Shown: positions 12,421 to 26,000, numbered from the stretch's first letter. The stretch is 64,000 bases of DNA from Echinococcus granulosus (GCF_000524195.1 NW_020170437.1:133525-197524), one strand, 5' to 3'. Numbers and translations: made by a program. The notes: generated by a model not told the origin, from the letters alone.

Positions 12421-13606
12421 GGCTGATATGCACAAAACGATTAGACTACGAGACCACAGAATAGCCAAACCAAACAGGTTCCGTCTCACCATTATGGGAC
12501 GATTTACCTTGTTGATTAAACACATGAGGTCGCTTCTTGTAAAGCATTCCCAAACATCCTGAAAGTAGCACGAAATATTTTAGTATACATGGGATTTTTA
12601 GGTATTTAAAAGCTAAGATGTTTTTAAGAAAATAGTTTTATGCCACAGGCATTTTAAATTCTCATGCAGAACTGAAGCCTGTATTTTTGCAGTTTTAACA
12701 TGACATCAAGGATGTTCCAAAGCCCACAAATTCGATGCACTTTGTCATTTCATGCAACGTTGGTTTTCGTCGAGATACATCTCTTTAATTGGGGAGATTT
12801 GTAAGCTCCACTGCCTTGTTAATGAAAGATCGCACGTCATGTGGTATGAGAACAGTTAATCGCTGATTCGCCCTCTTCCCTCCCTTCTCCCAACCCTACT
12901 TCATTAACGCTAGGCTGGATATATTTTTCCTACTTCGAAATTTTTTCATCACCAGCGACGCTGGAAAGCTAAAAGAAGTTGGCGCTATAAAATCACTTAA
13001 ATTGTGCTCAAATTTTTAGAGAAGTTTAGCATTGTAGAAAATTTGTAGGTATTTCTAGTTCTCTACATATCGTATAAAGGTGATGGAGCGAAAGTGAACT
13101 AGGATTATGCTTTTACACACTGCTCTACCAGTTGGGGTTTCGCAAGCAGAGCTAATGCATAATTTCCTCGGGACAGCGTCACTGCACCGGTTAGTTGTTG
13201 TGCTACTTCAAAACAACTATTAGTAATCTGGACTCTATGCGTTGTCGGTACGTGCAGCTAGCGGGAGAAAAAGTAGCCCTTGAATTCATTGCTAACAGTA
13301 GAAAAGTGGGTGACCACCTGTTGATCGCCCATTCTTCCATATGAGAATTGTCATATGCATATAACTAAATTAATGATAAACCTTCTCTACAATGCTCTGT
13401 CACTAATCCACGCTCACTCGTTTGATAACATGATTCGCTTTTAGTATTTTTCCGCTGGCCAAACCTACTTATCTGTCCCAACTTTGCAAACAAGATTGTC
13501 ACAGATGATACAAAATCGGTTGCATTTACTTAATTCAGTCAAAGTCCTGTAGCCCAAGGATGCGATCTTTTGCATAACTTCGAAGAGCTGTTTTACAGAC
13601 CAGTTT
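12421..13606. other. Intergenic sequence downstream of the dynein light chain
   Basis: Downstream of the minus-strand dynein light chain gene. No gene seen. It contains repeat copy B at 13116-13198. Confidence 0.5.
13116..13198. repeat. Diverged repeat copy B (tRNA A-box-like)
   Basis: Partner of the copy at 10305-10371. The minus strand of 13119-13134 reads CCAACTGGTAGAGCAG, close to a polymerase III A box. No B box (GGTTCGAATCC-like) was seen at the expected distance, so this is not a tRNA gene. Confidence 0.3.
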
Positions 13607-14121
13607 TCAGCCCGCCTTGAAAAGTAGAAAGGCTAATGAGCCTACGTAGAAATAGAGGAAGTTGCGAATCTCATGCGTTACATAGCTAAAAGAAAGAAGA
13701 TAGCGTTAGTTTTTCGCTTCTATACATACAACTAATGCTTGCAATAATAAGGACGGCTTTTTCTGGAAATATAGCAAAACAATTGTAGGTTTCAGCCTAC
13801 AAATCCAAGAAGTTCATTCAACATTACTGATGTTTGGTGTTCAGCTTTTTTATGGATTTTTCCTAATCTATTCTAGCGATGCGCAACAGCATAGTAAGTT
13901 GGGTGACAAGGCACTCACCTGCCAAAATTGCGGCCTACAACGCAGTGCCACGTTGGACCATAGCGTCGGTCGAACTCCTTCTTGATGTGTGAGGCAATGT
14001 CCTTCTCGATGGTGTACTTTTCTAGTGCAGCTCCGGCTAACTCAATGGCCAGGCTTTGCATCGACTCGTCCATGTCGCTATTCCGCACCACGGCCCTCTC
14101 GCCAGCCACATTTCGCGACAT
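13607..14121 (-). CDS. DYNLL: Dynein light chain, LC8 type (complete, two exons)
   Basis: Exon 1 is 14121-13919 (ATG at 14119-14121) and exon 2 is 13685-13607 (TGA stop). They are joined across a 233-nt intron with donor GTGAGT and acceptor TTTTAG; the split codon gives the Ser of GRNFGS. The result is 93 residues, against 89 in the human protein. Diagnostic blocks are [38 protein letters not shown] and [19 protein letters not shown]8 is a dimeric hub that binds the dynein intermediate chain and many other partners in a groove formed by its beta strands. Flatworms are known to have expanded LC8 families, many tegumental, so this may be one of several paralogues. The penultimate residue is Ala, where DYNLL1 has the phosphorylatable Ser88. 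Confidence 0.97.
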
Positions 14122-14162
14122 TATGGCCGTCTACCTTCTCTTCTACCTGTCTCACACATTGT

Positions 14163-14182
14163 TATATGTATATATATATATG
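14163..14182. repeat. TA-rich microsatellite
   Basis: A short alternating T-A run with a single TG interruption, 40-60 nt upstream of the dynein light chain start codon. Confidence 0.8.
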
Positions 14183-17100
14183 TGCCTATGTACGCAACAG
14201 TAGCCTGGCCTCGTTGCCTCCTACATATTGTTGTCCATTTGCAAATGAGATGCGGAATAGATTATCATATCTGCCATCAAGACACAGCGTGACAATGTTT
14301 CCCGATGGTCGGTAAGACCCCGAAGCTTGTAGCAAATTTATTCATTTAGTTTTTAAACAGTTCCAAAGGAACTGCAAAATAACAAGTCAAGGTATTAATA
14401 ATTTTGTCAATTTGATTTCTTAAAGGAAATTAGTTGTTCATTTTTCTTAACTCCAAAATGATACATCATCAAAATTCTGAAATGGCGTAATTTCATTTTG
14501 TAACTTTTAGCTTTGTTCAAGAAATTTCAATCTGCATTGAATGAGTTAAAGTAGACCTTCCAAAGTGGCGTAGTAATGAAATGATATGAGTAGTTCGGTA
14601 AAGTCCCCGTAAATTGGGAATTTTCTAAACATAACAGCTTATGCTACCCTCTGGCAATTGCATTCAAAGTAAGAAGTATAGATACAAATGTGACTCTAAC
14701 AAGAAAGTTGTAGGCAAGGTACTGTACCCTCTCCGTTATTAACTTTAAGCTCTCCAGTCCTGTTTCATGAACTCAACTTCTTTATGAAAACTGTTAAATT
14801 ACTGAATTGTGGAGCGAGACTCCTCGGTCTCCGCTTCCCGATTCCTAGCGTTCCTAGACAAGCCCGGTTGGTTTGCTTTGGACATCTTTAGTAAAGACGA
14901 CAAGATGTATAGGGAAAATACAATATTCAAGAAGGAGGGGAGCCGCAGACACTAGGTAAGGGAGAGGGCGATCCAGTTACAAGGTTCGAATTTCCTGCTT
15001 GCCTCCTCCCTGAAAGCCCATTCAAACAACATAAGTATTACAGAATACTTATAAAAGATAGGTAGACGAAGGCGGTTATAGATGTCTCATACAAAGCCTC
15101 AAGTACACAACTTTTGCATGCGATTTCGGAACTTCTCATCAGGCTCTAATTTCAATAAATTTTGTTGCAGCTGCTCCTCCATTCTCAAGATTTTCTTTAA
15201 AGAAATTGTTTGTTGTAGTACCTTTGTAAGGATTTTGTTTTCGGGAGTACATTGTGAAAATAAAGATGCAAACAGAATTCTGTTCGGTAGGTAGTGTCAT
15301 ATTCTGGTATATATATCAACACAACTGTCGTCGAAACTCATATGATTACTTTTTTTGCAAATAGGGCGCTGTCTCTTGTCGTTGGCGCATAGAACCTATT
15401 CGTCATAGTTCTTACTACCGAAAGCACGAGTGGCACAAATCACTGGTTATAGGTTGTAAGTGAGACTTTAGGGCACCGCTAGGCGAACGACGAATGTGCA
15501 GAGTCGGCTGCTAAAGCATCGGTAGAGTTGAATAAAAGCTTTCGACTTATTTGTCAAATATAGTCCTATTTTGCTGCGGGGGCTTTTACGTGGTCTCCCA
15601 AAGTTTATTATTACTACAAAATATGCCTATCTTTATTCATTTACGGCTAAATATGTCGTTTTTCTGGTTGAATTATGTAAAACTTTGATGCTTTGCACTT
15701 TGCTAAAATTTCGTCAAGCTGCTGTGAAGTACCGGCAATATGAGTTGGCATTAGCTAAGGTTTGGTCTCAAATTGCTGGGGTGACTGCGTGACTGTGGAT
15801 TGTTGGAATGAAAGTTCACGCATTGTGCATTTAGTGAAGCATTAAGAGGTGGAAGTTCTACCTGGTGACAAATTTCGTGTGCTTTAAAACATTATTCGCT
15901 ACACGTAGTGGAGGTAACAGCATGAAACATTTTCAAATCGAATTCAAATTTTTTGACGCAAGAAAGTAACGGGAAAATTTATTAAGCCATTGGTTTAATT
16001 TTAATGGATTTAAGGGCCTTGGATCAGCAACTAAACTCTCAATTCTGGCGCATTTGCAAATTACATCACTTGCTCTGTAATGTCTTGTGATCACTTCAGG
16101 TGGACTGGGGTACATGACGATTAGACATTTCTGTGGAACAATTACTTGGAAGATAATCTCCAAAATCAGCGTAAGTATTGGTACGGACATTGTACAAGAG
16201 CTCCGCTATCTGCGAAACAAAGGCGACTATCACAACCTTATCTCCTCGCCAGCGAAAATGATTCGCCGCTGCAAACATTAGACGGTTCGCATTCGAGGCT
16301 CACAGGGCTGCAGTCACGCGCAGGGTGTGCTAGGTTTCTTAAAGAAAAGTGGCCATTTTCGCGAAGCCTTGATGTGCAGTCCGTAAGACACTGATCAACA
16401 CTAGCATGCACCGTTTAGTGGCACTTGTCGCATAGGACTTTCAATTAGAAGTCGCATCGCCACTTGTTATCTAGCTCATTCATGTAGTGAAATAGAGTCT
16501 AGAAAATGGGTCCGTCATAGGTTCTTTTCAGCACGCATTAACATTTACCGCTTCATATTACGGAACAAGTCGCTCTAACTCAAAATATTACCTGAGAATA
16601 CACGTTCAGTCCTATTTTTCGTATCAGATAATCAAAGGAAAGATTAATGTATGCATTATTAAACCAAAAATGTCTTGAAAATACAAATGTAGTAACCTGA
16701 TTGACTATTAAATACCTAAGGAAAGCCGTGATGAATGGGAAAGCGAATGATAGAATCAATTTGCTTCTACATAGCAATCAAAAACAGAAAGCCATTTTTT
16801 TAATCGCGGTCTCTTCAGTCTTGAGGCCTGCATTTTCGTTCTGGCGATAATGTCGGAATGCTAAGCCAATAGTTTCTTATTTTTTCCATAGTACTTGCAG
16901 CTTTGGGACTGTCTTGGCTGTTGCAAGAGAATTTGATGTGCAAGAACAATAGTCTCAAATACTGTGAGTGTCCTAACTTCTGGAAACTTACAGCAGAAAA
17001 GTCATGGAAGCCAGGGCCATTTTGACAACTGACTCAATTGCTTGCTCTGTAAGAGGCCGAATAAAAACAGACTCGATTTCCACCAAGGCTACCTCCTAGG

Positions 17101-17531
17101 CACTCACGCAGAGCTGAGCCCAGCAAGTAAAATAACACGGATTAAATACTTGGTGGCACTAAGACGAATTGCTACGGAGGGTAGTTGGACAGCTTCAGCT
17201 ACGTGAAGCTGGCTCAAATATCGCCCATCATTAAATAGCTGATTTCGGGTGGATATCCTTACTAATAGCAATTGACATACGAAGTACATGTGGAGTTACT
17301 TGGAAGCCTTTTGGGACGGAACTATCGTATCAGTTATGTTAGGACCGTGGACATTCTACACTAGGAAGCTTCGCAAAATCGAGTCAGATATACTGTAGGG
17401 CTGCTAGGTTTGTGAAACATCCTTTTCAAGAATTATAGTGAAGACGGGTATTTGCATGGGTTATTAACTTCATTTTTGCCCTCACCTCACAGTAACCACG
17501 AGGTGCGACAGCATGTGTGTTGTGCTAACTG

Positions 17532-17631
17532 NNNNNNNNNNNNNNNNNNNNNNNNNNNNNNNNNNNNNNNNNNNNNNNNNNNNNNNNNNNNNNNNNNNNN
17601 NNNNNNNNNNNNNNNNNNNNNNNNNNNNNNN
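17532..17631. other. Assembly gap (100 N)
   Basis: Exactly 100 undetermined bases, the usual placeholder for a gap of unknown size. Confidence 0.98.
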
Positions 17632-18547
17632 ATCGTATTACACTAACATTACCTGATTATTGTTCAAATAAGTATTAATGGACTGATTATTGTTTACTTC
17701 GCAGTTCAGTCATTGTTCAGCTAATTCTCAATTGTCTAGTGCTAAAAATTTTCCCCTGTTTGATTGGATGATTAAAAGTAAATAGCCCACCTGCTCACAT
17801 AACTTCTGTTCCGCCGTTCCGCAGTGATTGCAATTTTGCTCGTGTGCTTTTTGTTTAAATGTAAAGCAGTTGGTTTGTATTTATATCTTACCATTATATA
17901 TTTGGCGTCTTTTTATGGGTAAAACAACGTATGACTGTAGGGTAGTGTTATACCGGCATGCGTTTTGGCGTGAAAGACTGTACCGTGGCTGTTTGTTTAC
18001 GAATTATTTAGCATAACTGATTTTTCCCACTCTTTAAAACGTTGAGATACTCATTCCGTTATTAGATGCTCGTTTTTTGAGTCCTGCTTTGATGACTTGG
18101 TCGGTGAAAGGACACGTGGCCTAACAGGCCGGATTTTGATAAATGTTCCCCCACTAATAGTCAAATTTGCGGTTCGTGTATCTATCCATATTTTATTTTA
18201 ATTAAAGGCAACTTAGAGATGGCAGGCTTAGATATCTAAACCACTCTATCACGTTGGGGACCCTCTGCAGTAGGTGAATTTCTCCCGATGTGTGCTTGGT
18301 TTATTCTTCTCTTCGATTAATTATTGCTACCTAATTCGATATTAAAATGATTGGGATTCATGAACGGCACCTTCACAACTTCATTGGCTTTGTTCCATGG
18401 CTCATCAGGCTCTTTTTTACGACTGGACATCATGATGGACATTTTAAAATATTTGTAGCGTTTTGGTCTTTTTGGAATTCCACTGTGGTCTGAAAAAATT
18501 GGCGTATTTTTATTTAAGTAAATTTCAAATCAATTCTTTGTTCTTAG

Positions 18548-19869
18548 GAGTGGCAATTGGTATAGTGATTTGCTACTCGAGGACTTTGAGGATCTGTTGC
18601 CGTCAGGCGAGATGTCGGGTAAGCTTCATTCTGTAGTTCCGAAGTCATGTACTATTTTAGAAACTGAACCCTATGTGAGAAATGCGGCTGTTGAAATAGC
18701 AGTTGACTCAGACACCTCAAGTGACGTGGTTATCGTGGAAGAGCTCAGTCAAGTCTCTAATTCGAGAATTGATCGCGTTCTTCGACCTCGTACATCACTT
18801 AATGCCTTCCACCTCCGATGTTTCTCACCGCCGCCATCCACTTCCAAAGTGTACCGTAGTAGAAAGGTTTGTTCGCTTCTTATATCTCTTGGATTGCGAT
18901 TTTTATGTGTTTTCCATTTCCTTATGGTTTGCTTGACTAGCCGAGTGGTCGTCGCAGTGGTTCCAAGAAGCCCCCTACCTCTCCGCCCGTCAAACCCGTT
19001 AGTCGCTCATTAGCAATACCCAATCTTTTTTCAAACCAAGAAGCTCCTTCTACTCATGATCTAATTGATTTTACTGCCAACGTTGGAGCCGCCCTCTCCG
19101 CCTCCAACAAAATTACCCCATTCCCTCGTCTTATCACGAAAAGGCGACGGCAGCCAACTGTATTTGTGCGATCTCATAAGCGCAAGCATCCGGCAAACTT
19201 TTCTGCTACTAATACTGTTGAAACGGTGGTCAGAAATGTTATGCAAAGTAGTCACGCGGTTTTTAGTCGGCTACAGTCCAAATCCAGCAAATTAGCTCTG
19301 GACCGGTCAGCTGATTTTCTTCTAAAACATCCCTTTTTATACCCTTGGGAACATGACGAAGATAGGATGAATGGAGGTCAATGGCGTGAACGACGTGCTT
19401 ATTATCACGTAAGCTTTTCGGTTTGTTAGGTTTCATTGTCTATCTTCTAAACCTCGGCGTTATCCACCGCCGAAAGAGTATCAGATCACAGTGTATTATT
19501 CGTACAAGTTTATACCTTTATTAATAGTGTTTCTGATAACTTTGGTTTCTGCATGAAGTTTTGCCGGTGATACAAGTTCTCCGTTCTCTCTTCGCAAGTG
19601 CATGTTTTGTTTTTCGCTTTAAGGCCATGCTTAGGAGTCGTGGGGAGTGTGCTGGTTATGCAGTAATTAGCTCGGATGCAGAAAACTCGCCACCAATTAC
19701 GCGTCCAGGAAAACGAAAACTCAAGGTTCCTCAACGCGGCATCTCATCTGATGAAAACAGCAGTTCGAAACGATCACGCTCAGCATTTGAACCATGTCTT
19801 CTTGGATACCGATGGCCCTCAACCAAGCCACCGAATGCATCACCGGAAAAACTGATTTTCTGGCGTTAA
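18548..19869 (+). CDS. Unrecognised, probably nuclear protein (last three exons)
   Basis: Three exons join in frame: 18548-18866 (after acceptor TTCTTAG), 18941-19408 and 19624-19869 (TAA stop). The introns are 74 and 215 nt. The first exon starts with the third base of a codon, so at least one upstream exon is missing, possibly near the gap at 17532. About 343 residues are visible. Features: an acidic, hydrophobic start (LLLEDFEDLLPSGE); a SUMO-interaction-like motif (SDVVIVEEL); basic patches resembling nuclear localisation signals (KRRRQP, GKRKLK, SKRSRS); a Ser/Pro-rich linker; and a conserved-looking stretch, YPWEHDEDRMNGGQWRERR followed by MLRSRGECAGYAVISSD. I do not recognise the family and assign no function. 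It ends only 151 nt before the ceramide synthase start codon on the same strand. Confidence 0.7.
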
Positions 19870-20020
19870 AATACCCACTTTGCATTTAATTCCCGAATAT
19901 TTTTATATGTATTTTTTATTGCTAATATAGATGGTCTATATGTATATATATTTATTCTTGTTTTGATTTCTGCATTTGAGATAATGTGTAATCTTTTCAG
20001 GTATACGTTTTTTTCTACAG
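19870..20020 (+). promoter_or_regulatory. Short intercistronic spacer with a 3' splice acceptor at the ATG
   Basis: 151 nt between a TAA stop and the next ATG on the same strand. The spacer is T-rich and ends in a pyrimidine tract and acceptor (TTTTTTTCTACAG) directly abutting the ATG; a second candidate acceptor, TCTTTTCAG, ends at 20000. No AATAAA was seen. The arrangement suits SL trans-splicing of the downstream gene or a very short 5' intron. Confidence 0.45.
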
Positions 20021-23000
20021 ATGACACTTGATCAGCAGTTGGTGTGGTGGACGCTCGCGTTCTTCGTTGTAGCAGCGTCAGCCGAAGCAAACGATGGGGA
20101 TTACGTGTGGATGACAGACCCTCAGACTCATGAGCGATATCAGGTCCTTCGATCTTCTTACGATCGAGATAAGGCCTTCTTCTTGGGGGAATCCACCCTC
20201 TCCGACCGATTTTCACATGCATACCTCGATGCTCTGGCTAATCAGTGCAATGCTGTGACAGGTCCTCCAAGTGTCTTTGAGTTCCTCAATCATACCTCGA
20301 TCGCTGTTGCTGAATTCTGTCTCAACCCAGAAATCTACCCCTATTCCTTCGAGATTTATCTGCGTCTCTTCGAAACCATCCGATGGGGGCCTTATACGAT
20401 AGCCGCACTGGTAGCAGTTTTGTTCACGGTTGCACGTTACCTCTGTACAAAATTATTCCTCAAGGTAATTATCTACCAAGTGTCTTTGAATTGATTAAAC
20501 CTCTTCTATCGCGATAATATTTGCTCGAACTAAGCTAGGGCTTGGCACGCGTACTCTTTATAATCCTTACCACATCATGGAATCTTGTATTCCATCCCCT
20601 TTTATTGTTCTCGTTAAATGGCTGCTACGATGAACTGAGTAAATCGCCCCGAAATTGCTTTTAAAGTAATTTTACTCCTTCTGACTATTTTTTAAGATTT
20701 CTTATCTTAAAGGATTACCTCAGTGTTGTCATCTGTATACATTTGTGCTAATTTCATTCCCGATATACGAAACACTCAGTGAGGATTCCCATGCACGTGC
20801 ATTCACTTTGTGCATTTAATATTTCAGACAAAAGTAGGTCGACGATTTACTACCGAACACTCTCAGAAGAAAGCAATGACGCCGTTGTGGAATACGATTT
20901 CGTATACCTTCCTCTTTTCTGTGGAGACAGGCACTTTGCTAAATTGTGGATACAATGATTTTGTCTATCCGCTATGCATATTCAAGGACATTCATTTCAA
21001 ACGTAAGTTAGGTATCTTATTTGACAAAATGACAAAGAATATTGTCAAAAATAAGGTTGAGTAACCTCGTTATAGTCCGAGGAAGGTTGGTATGCAGTTT
21101 GAATGACTAGTCTCTCACAGTTGGCATTTATAAGGGCACCTCCACTTCGTGTTTCTGGTGTATTTATTGCTAGTATCTTGTGTCTAAGTTGAATGCGGGT
21201 TGATCTATTTGGTCAACTGTTGTGGTAAGTGCAGTTGAAACATTGCCTACTGTTTGTCGTCTTAAATAAACGCTTTTTCACAGACTTCTCGTTGTCAGTA
21301 CCTTTACCTTTTATAAAGATTTAGATACTTGTTACTACTGCTCAATAATGGGTTGATAGATGTCAAAACCATGTTACAATGTGAAACGATATGCTGTATC
21401 TAGATCATGTTGCGGTCTGGGTTGAAGTTTCCGTGCACCATGTGCGTTTGAACACCCAACGGTGTATTTTTTGGCAATTTATGACGTGCACGTCAGGCCA
21501 GCCTTTTGTTTGAGCTATCTCATGCAGCATACCGTGCTAAATTATGCGTTGTACCTAGTTGTGTCGTGCCTTTGTTCAGACGTGCTAGCAAACTTATAAA
21601 CTGGACGACCGCAGAGTAGACAGACGCGAGGCGTCATCACTCATTGTCAATGTGCACACGTGTTCACCATTCTCATGTAACGTGTACCAATATTTGTTTG
21701 CTTATTTTAAGTAAATTTCAGGTCACCGCCCCCTATATTACTATTTGGAAGCGCAATCAACTCAGGTGACCTTCTGAGAAAAGGCAATGGCGTTATCAAT
21801 TTAAGTTCACTTTATAAGCGCATTCTCATAATAAACCACTTTGTTCGTCTATCTGTTTATCGGAGCGCTTCTGTTCATTACATACTAAACAGGACAACCC
21901 GTATGCCATTTCATGCTAGCTCATTTCAATGCTTCATGGTCTTACGACAACTCTACATGCATTAAGGTCTCTTGCCTCCCATAAAATGTGATAGATCGTT
22001 TAGTTCTTGAGTGTCTTCATATGACCTTTGTTCTCCGATCGTCTCCAGTCGACAAGTGTATTCTATGCTTGTAGACTACTTCCTTGGAATGTGTTAAAGC
22101 AGCTGTGGTGATTCACACACAATCTAATTACGCATGCTTTTGAGACCGTTATTTTGTCGGTCCTTCTCCATAGCCGTATCACTCTGAGTCATGATTTCAT
22201 TTTATCATTCAATTTTGCAAACGTTGGTGGACTTTTTGTTTCGGACCAATTTCAATCCTACAAATTCCCTTCACACGTGGTATCGGTGTGCAAACTCGCT
22301 ACTTGAGCGGATAGTATGGACTCTGTCGGATAATCACTCGAAGTACTTTACTACACCTAGCGTAGCCTTGTGACCTACGGTTTATATCCTATTTGAATGT
22401 AAGTAGACGCCAGTACTTTCTATCTGAAGACGGATTACGCTCTATCTTCCCTCCGTAGGGAGATATTGCGAAACTAGAAGCTATTCACTTACCTCGTTGG
22501 TAGTGTTACGATTGCGTTGCACCGTTTGTACTCACGTTGTAGGTTGCATGTCTGTGTTTTGAAGTGGACTTGGCGTCAACTAATGACCTGTTTTTACTGA
22601 TGAGTGCACAATTCCAAACATAGGTGATTTTGCTAAGAGGTTGTTAGTTCGATGCTCTTCGATGAGAATAGGATCGCTGTTGTTTTTAATTATTTCTCAT
22701 AGTGGTTTCAGTCAATAAAAAATATGGATTTGTTTATTTGCAGAAAATCCTGCTTGTGATTGCTGATCGAAGCAAACTAACTTCTAGTAGCTTAAATGCA
22801 CTTACTGTTTAGGGCAAAATCTGGCAAGTATCAGTTAGGCAGGCTTTAATTTGTCCCGAATGGGTATTGTGCATGGATCCCCTACATTATCGTTCTTCAA
22901 AAAAGCTTCAACTCTTAACTCAGAATGCCCCTTGATGGGATATTCCTTTTTCATTTTGTTATGTTACTTGATAACTTCCGAATAGTCTATCATCGTATCG

Positions 23001-26000
23001 TTCTAATCGTATTTCAGTCTTCCATCCATACCATACGAATTGCATGGCAAGTAATTCTTCTGGTATTCTTGGTAATAGGGCATAATTTTGATTACATATC
23101 CTTGTTATGGTAGGGAAGAGTCCACTAAAGTGGCTATATGAACCAAATTTGCGAGAACGTTTTTCGTGCTTGAGGACCCATTCTGTCTCCCATTTTAAAG
23201 CATTGGGTTTAGGTAGTCAGAGTTACGAAAACAATACGTTTGTGGAATGAGCGCCTATTCAACAATGCCAACGTGTTGAGTGAAGCCATGACAACGACGC
23301 CTTTAAAATGACAATAAAATAAGGTCATCGTCAGTGATGTTTGAGTTTCGTTGCTTGAGTTGTGTTTATGCCTTTGCGACTTGAAGGGAATGATCTTTTT
23401 GAATTGTTCGTTGTTTTTCTTCAAATATTCGTTTCATTTCTTTTCTAATTTCTTTTACTAAGACTGGGACTTGCCTTATGGTAATTATTGCAAGAACATT
23501 GCTCTTTTGCCTTAGTTTTGTTCCAAATTCGCGATCAAGTATCCTCGTCTAATTTGTTGAATTGTGTTGCATTAAGGTCGTGAAACTCAGGTCGTTTTCC
23601 AAATGCTACTTGTCTTTTTAAATTCTTATATGCAAACGCTATCTCAGTTTTGACTCCCTGGTTACTCAATCCTAGGATCTGAAAGAACATTTTTTGTGGA
23701 TTGATCCAAAAATTTGTGCTAATATAATGCGATTTAATGTCTTGCATTAGCCCACCGAGTTTATCGCTGTGCATATGCCACACTTTCGTCAGTAGAATGC
23801 GATTTTTGTGGTGTATGATCTCGCAAAATGGGTGTGGTCATTTTCATATTGTTAGTTCTAAACTTCGTAACAAGTAGATTTGATGAGTATTAACATTTGA
23901 AGAATAACACTTTCGCGTGACTCGTTTTTTTTTGTGGATAACGATAGTTTTGTACTACTTTGTTGGGCAATTCACAACAAGTATTGAAGCAACTTTATTG
24001 ATGGCTCATTACTCGTTCTTCAATTTCTAAATTGGTATTTTTATCGTATCTGTTTTATATTTTAAATGAAAGAGCTTTTTATGCAATGGAGTACCTTGTC
24101 TCTCATTTGAATATGCTTCACACGTTAACTTCGAATGTACTCATCAATTTTATGCTTTTTGAAACATCTTTCACTAAATATATGGCAAAATGTCTTCGAG
24201 GGCAGCGCTTTTTCTTAATAAATTCTAAATATGAGTTCATTGAGTGTTTCTTTTGACACTTTTATGTGACAGCAGAGGTTCCTGTTAGTGGAATTGATGT
24301 CTGTTTGATGGCATAAGCTAACGAGTCTCACACTGCTCCATCTCTCTCAATAGCTGGTTACTTTGATGACCCTATACCGTGGCAATACCGTTGGTTGTAT
24401 ATGTTTCAAATCGGCTTCTACGCCCACTCATTTTACGCTGCCTTGCGGCTCGACGTCAGGCGAAAGGACACGTCTGTGCTACTTATTCACCACGTCCTCA
24501 CAATTGCCCTCCTCTCCTTCTCCTTCTTCGCCAAGTAAGCCTCTTCCCCCTTCTGCCTTTTTGGAACGATTGGCTACTCGTTCAACCATTCCGTGATCTC
24601 CATTTTGTCTTCAACCCATAATCTTCGCAAATCACTCTGGTTTTTAAGAATATCAACTAGGTTTTAGCTTCAAGCGTTATCCCTTTGCAATCCCCCAAAC
24701 TGACCACTTTAGCACTTCTGAGGTGCTTGTGGCTTAAATGTAGGGTACGTGTGATCTTACGCTCAGTTAGCACGGTACTTTGATTCAGAGGGTCAGGCCA
24801 TTTTCGTGGTCTTGTGATTTATGTGAGAGTATCTTCTGCATTGCGGTCCTCTTTGCACTACATTAAATGTTGTTAATGTTGTGCTTTGATATTTTGATAG
24901 CAATGGGTTAGCCACTACCTTTGTTCACTAAGTGACCTCTTGAATCCGGATACTTGATTATCGGTTGAACCGTGTGTACATCAAAAACGTTGTTTGTGTG
25001 CTCCGTGCTAATGCATCTTTATTAACTGGTTTGGTCCAACTTTATTCTGATAGGTGAGAAACCGCGTTTTTATCTCAAGCCGACTCGACGACCACGCTCA
25101 ACTCGGGCCATACTTTCCTGTAAGAGACAGATAAGTAGATAGTGTGGCCCTCCCTGTGTAGTGCTAGTTGTGGGTTTTTGATGTAAACCCGGAGCGCACG
25201 CTTGATTAGACTTGCGCGTATGCTTGTATTTGCCGATTGGTGTGGGAGTAGTTTAATTCTCCAAGTGCATGCTATCACTTCTGCTCGTGTGTGTCCTTGT
25301 CGAGTTTCTCGCAGACTTGGTAGAAGCCTGCCAAATAGATAACCAACATGCTTCAAATTGACGTTAATGATGTAAATATCGTGTGGAATGCATGATAGGG
25401 CTTGTGCTGCTCACTGCGCTATTACCATTACTGTTATTCTCCCACTTTATCACTCTGGAATTAGAGGTATTTGCTTAACAGAACGGCTTACCCTTTAATG
25501 ACGACTACTAGCACTACCACTTTCTGGGTTACATCAGTTCATGTTTTGCGAGTCAGTGGAATTTTGGATCGGTGGTTTTTTTTCGATTAAAGCTTTTCCC
25601 CGTGATGTTGACTCTCCATGCGTTCCTCTCAGTTCATACTAACGAAACGATAGCTGGCGTATCAGATCTGCTACTTGGTCATCTCTTAATTTTGTAGATG
25701 AGGTCACCTTTAAGAAGGGTCATTTCCAGATTACATCAGGCTCCATGTTTATTAGTTTTTCTCGTGAGGAACTTCAGATAGGTAACGTATATTCGAATAT
25801 GGTAAAACAGCAACAGAAGCCCTATGCCATGCACCTTTTGTATTATGGTTTAATTCGTTAACTAAATTGAAAAAATTATTCCAATTCCAATGCCTCAAGA
25901 TGAAAAGAAAGTGGTTTTGATTTAACGGAGTCCAAAAGCTCTCAGTCTATTTGAAGGTTTTGTGTTCTGTTTGCATTTGGCGCACAAGTTCTTCTGCTGG

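Larger units (their letters stand above)
14122..18547. other. Intergenic region with an assembly gap; no gene assigned
   Basis: About 4.4 kb without a recognised exon. It includes a TA dinucleotide run at 14163-14182 just 5' of the dynein gene and a 100-N gap at 17532-17631. Upstream exons of the plus-strand gene starting at 18548 should lie here or inside the gap. Short open frames at 15571-15792 and 16087-16394 match nothing I know. Confidence 0.5.

Noticed and set aside
12133..12426. Overlapping His/Arg-rich open frames
   Set aside because: Present on both strands and in several frames in a GC-rich repeat-bearing patch, so they reflect composition.
14953..15005. tRNA T-loop-like GGTTCGAA
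   Set aside because: No acceptor stem, D arm or anticodon arm could be built around it.
22591..22620. Hammerhead-ribozyme-like CTGATGAG
   Set aside because: The required GAAA and flanking stems are absent.
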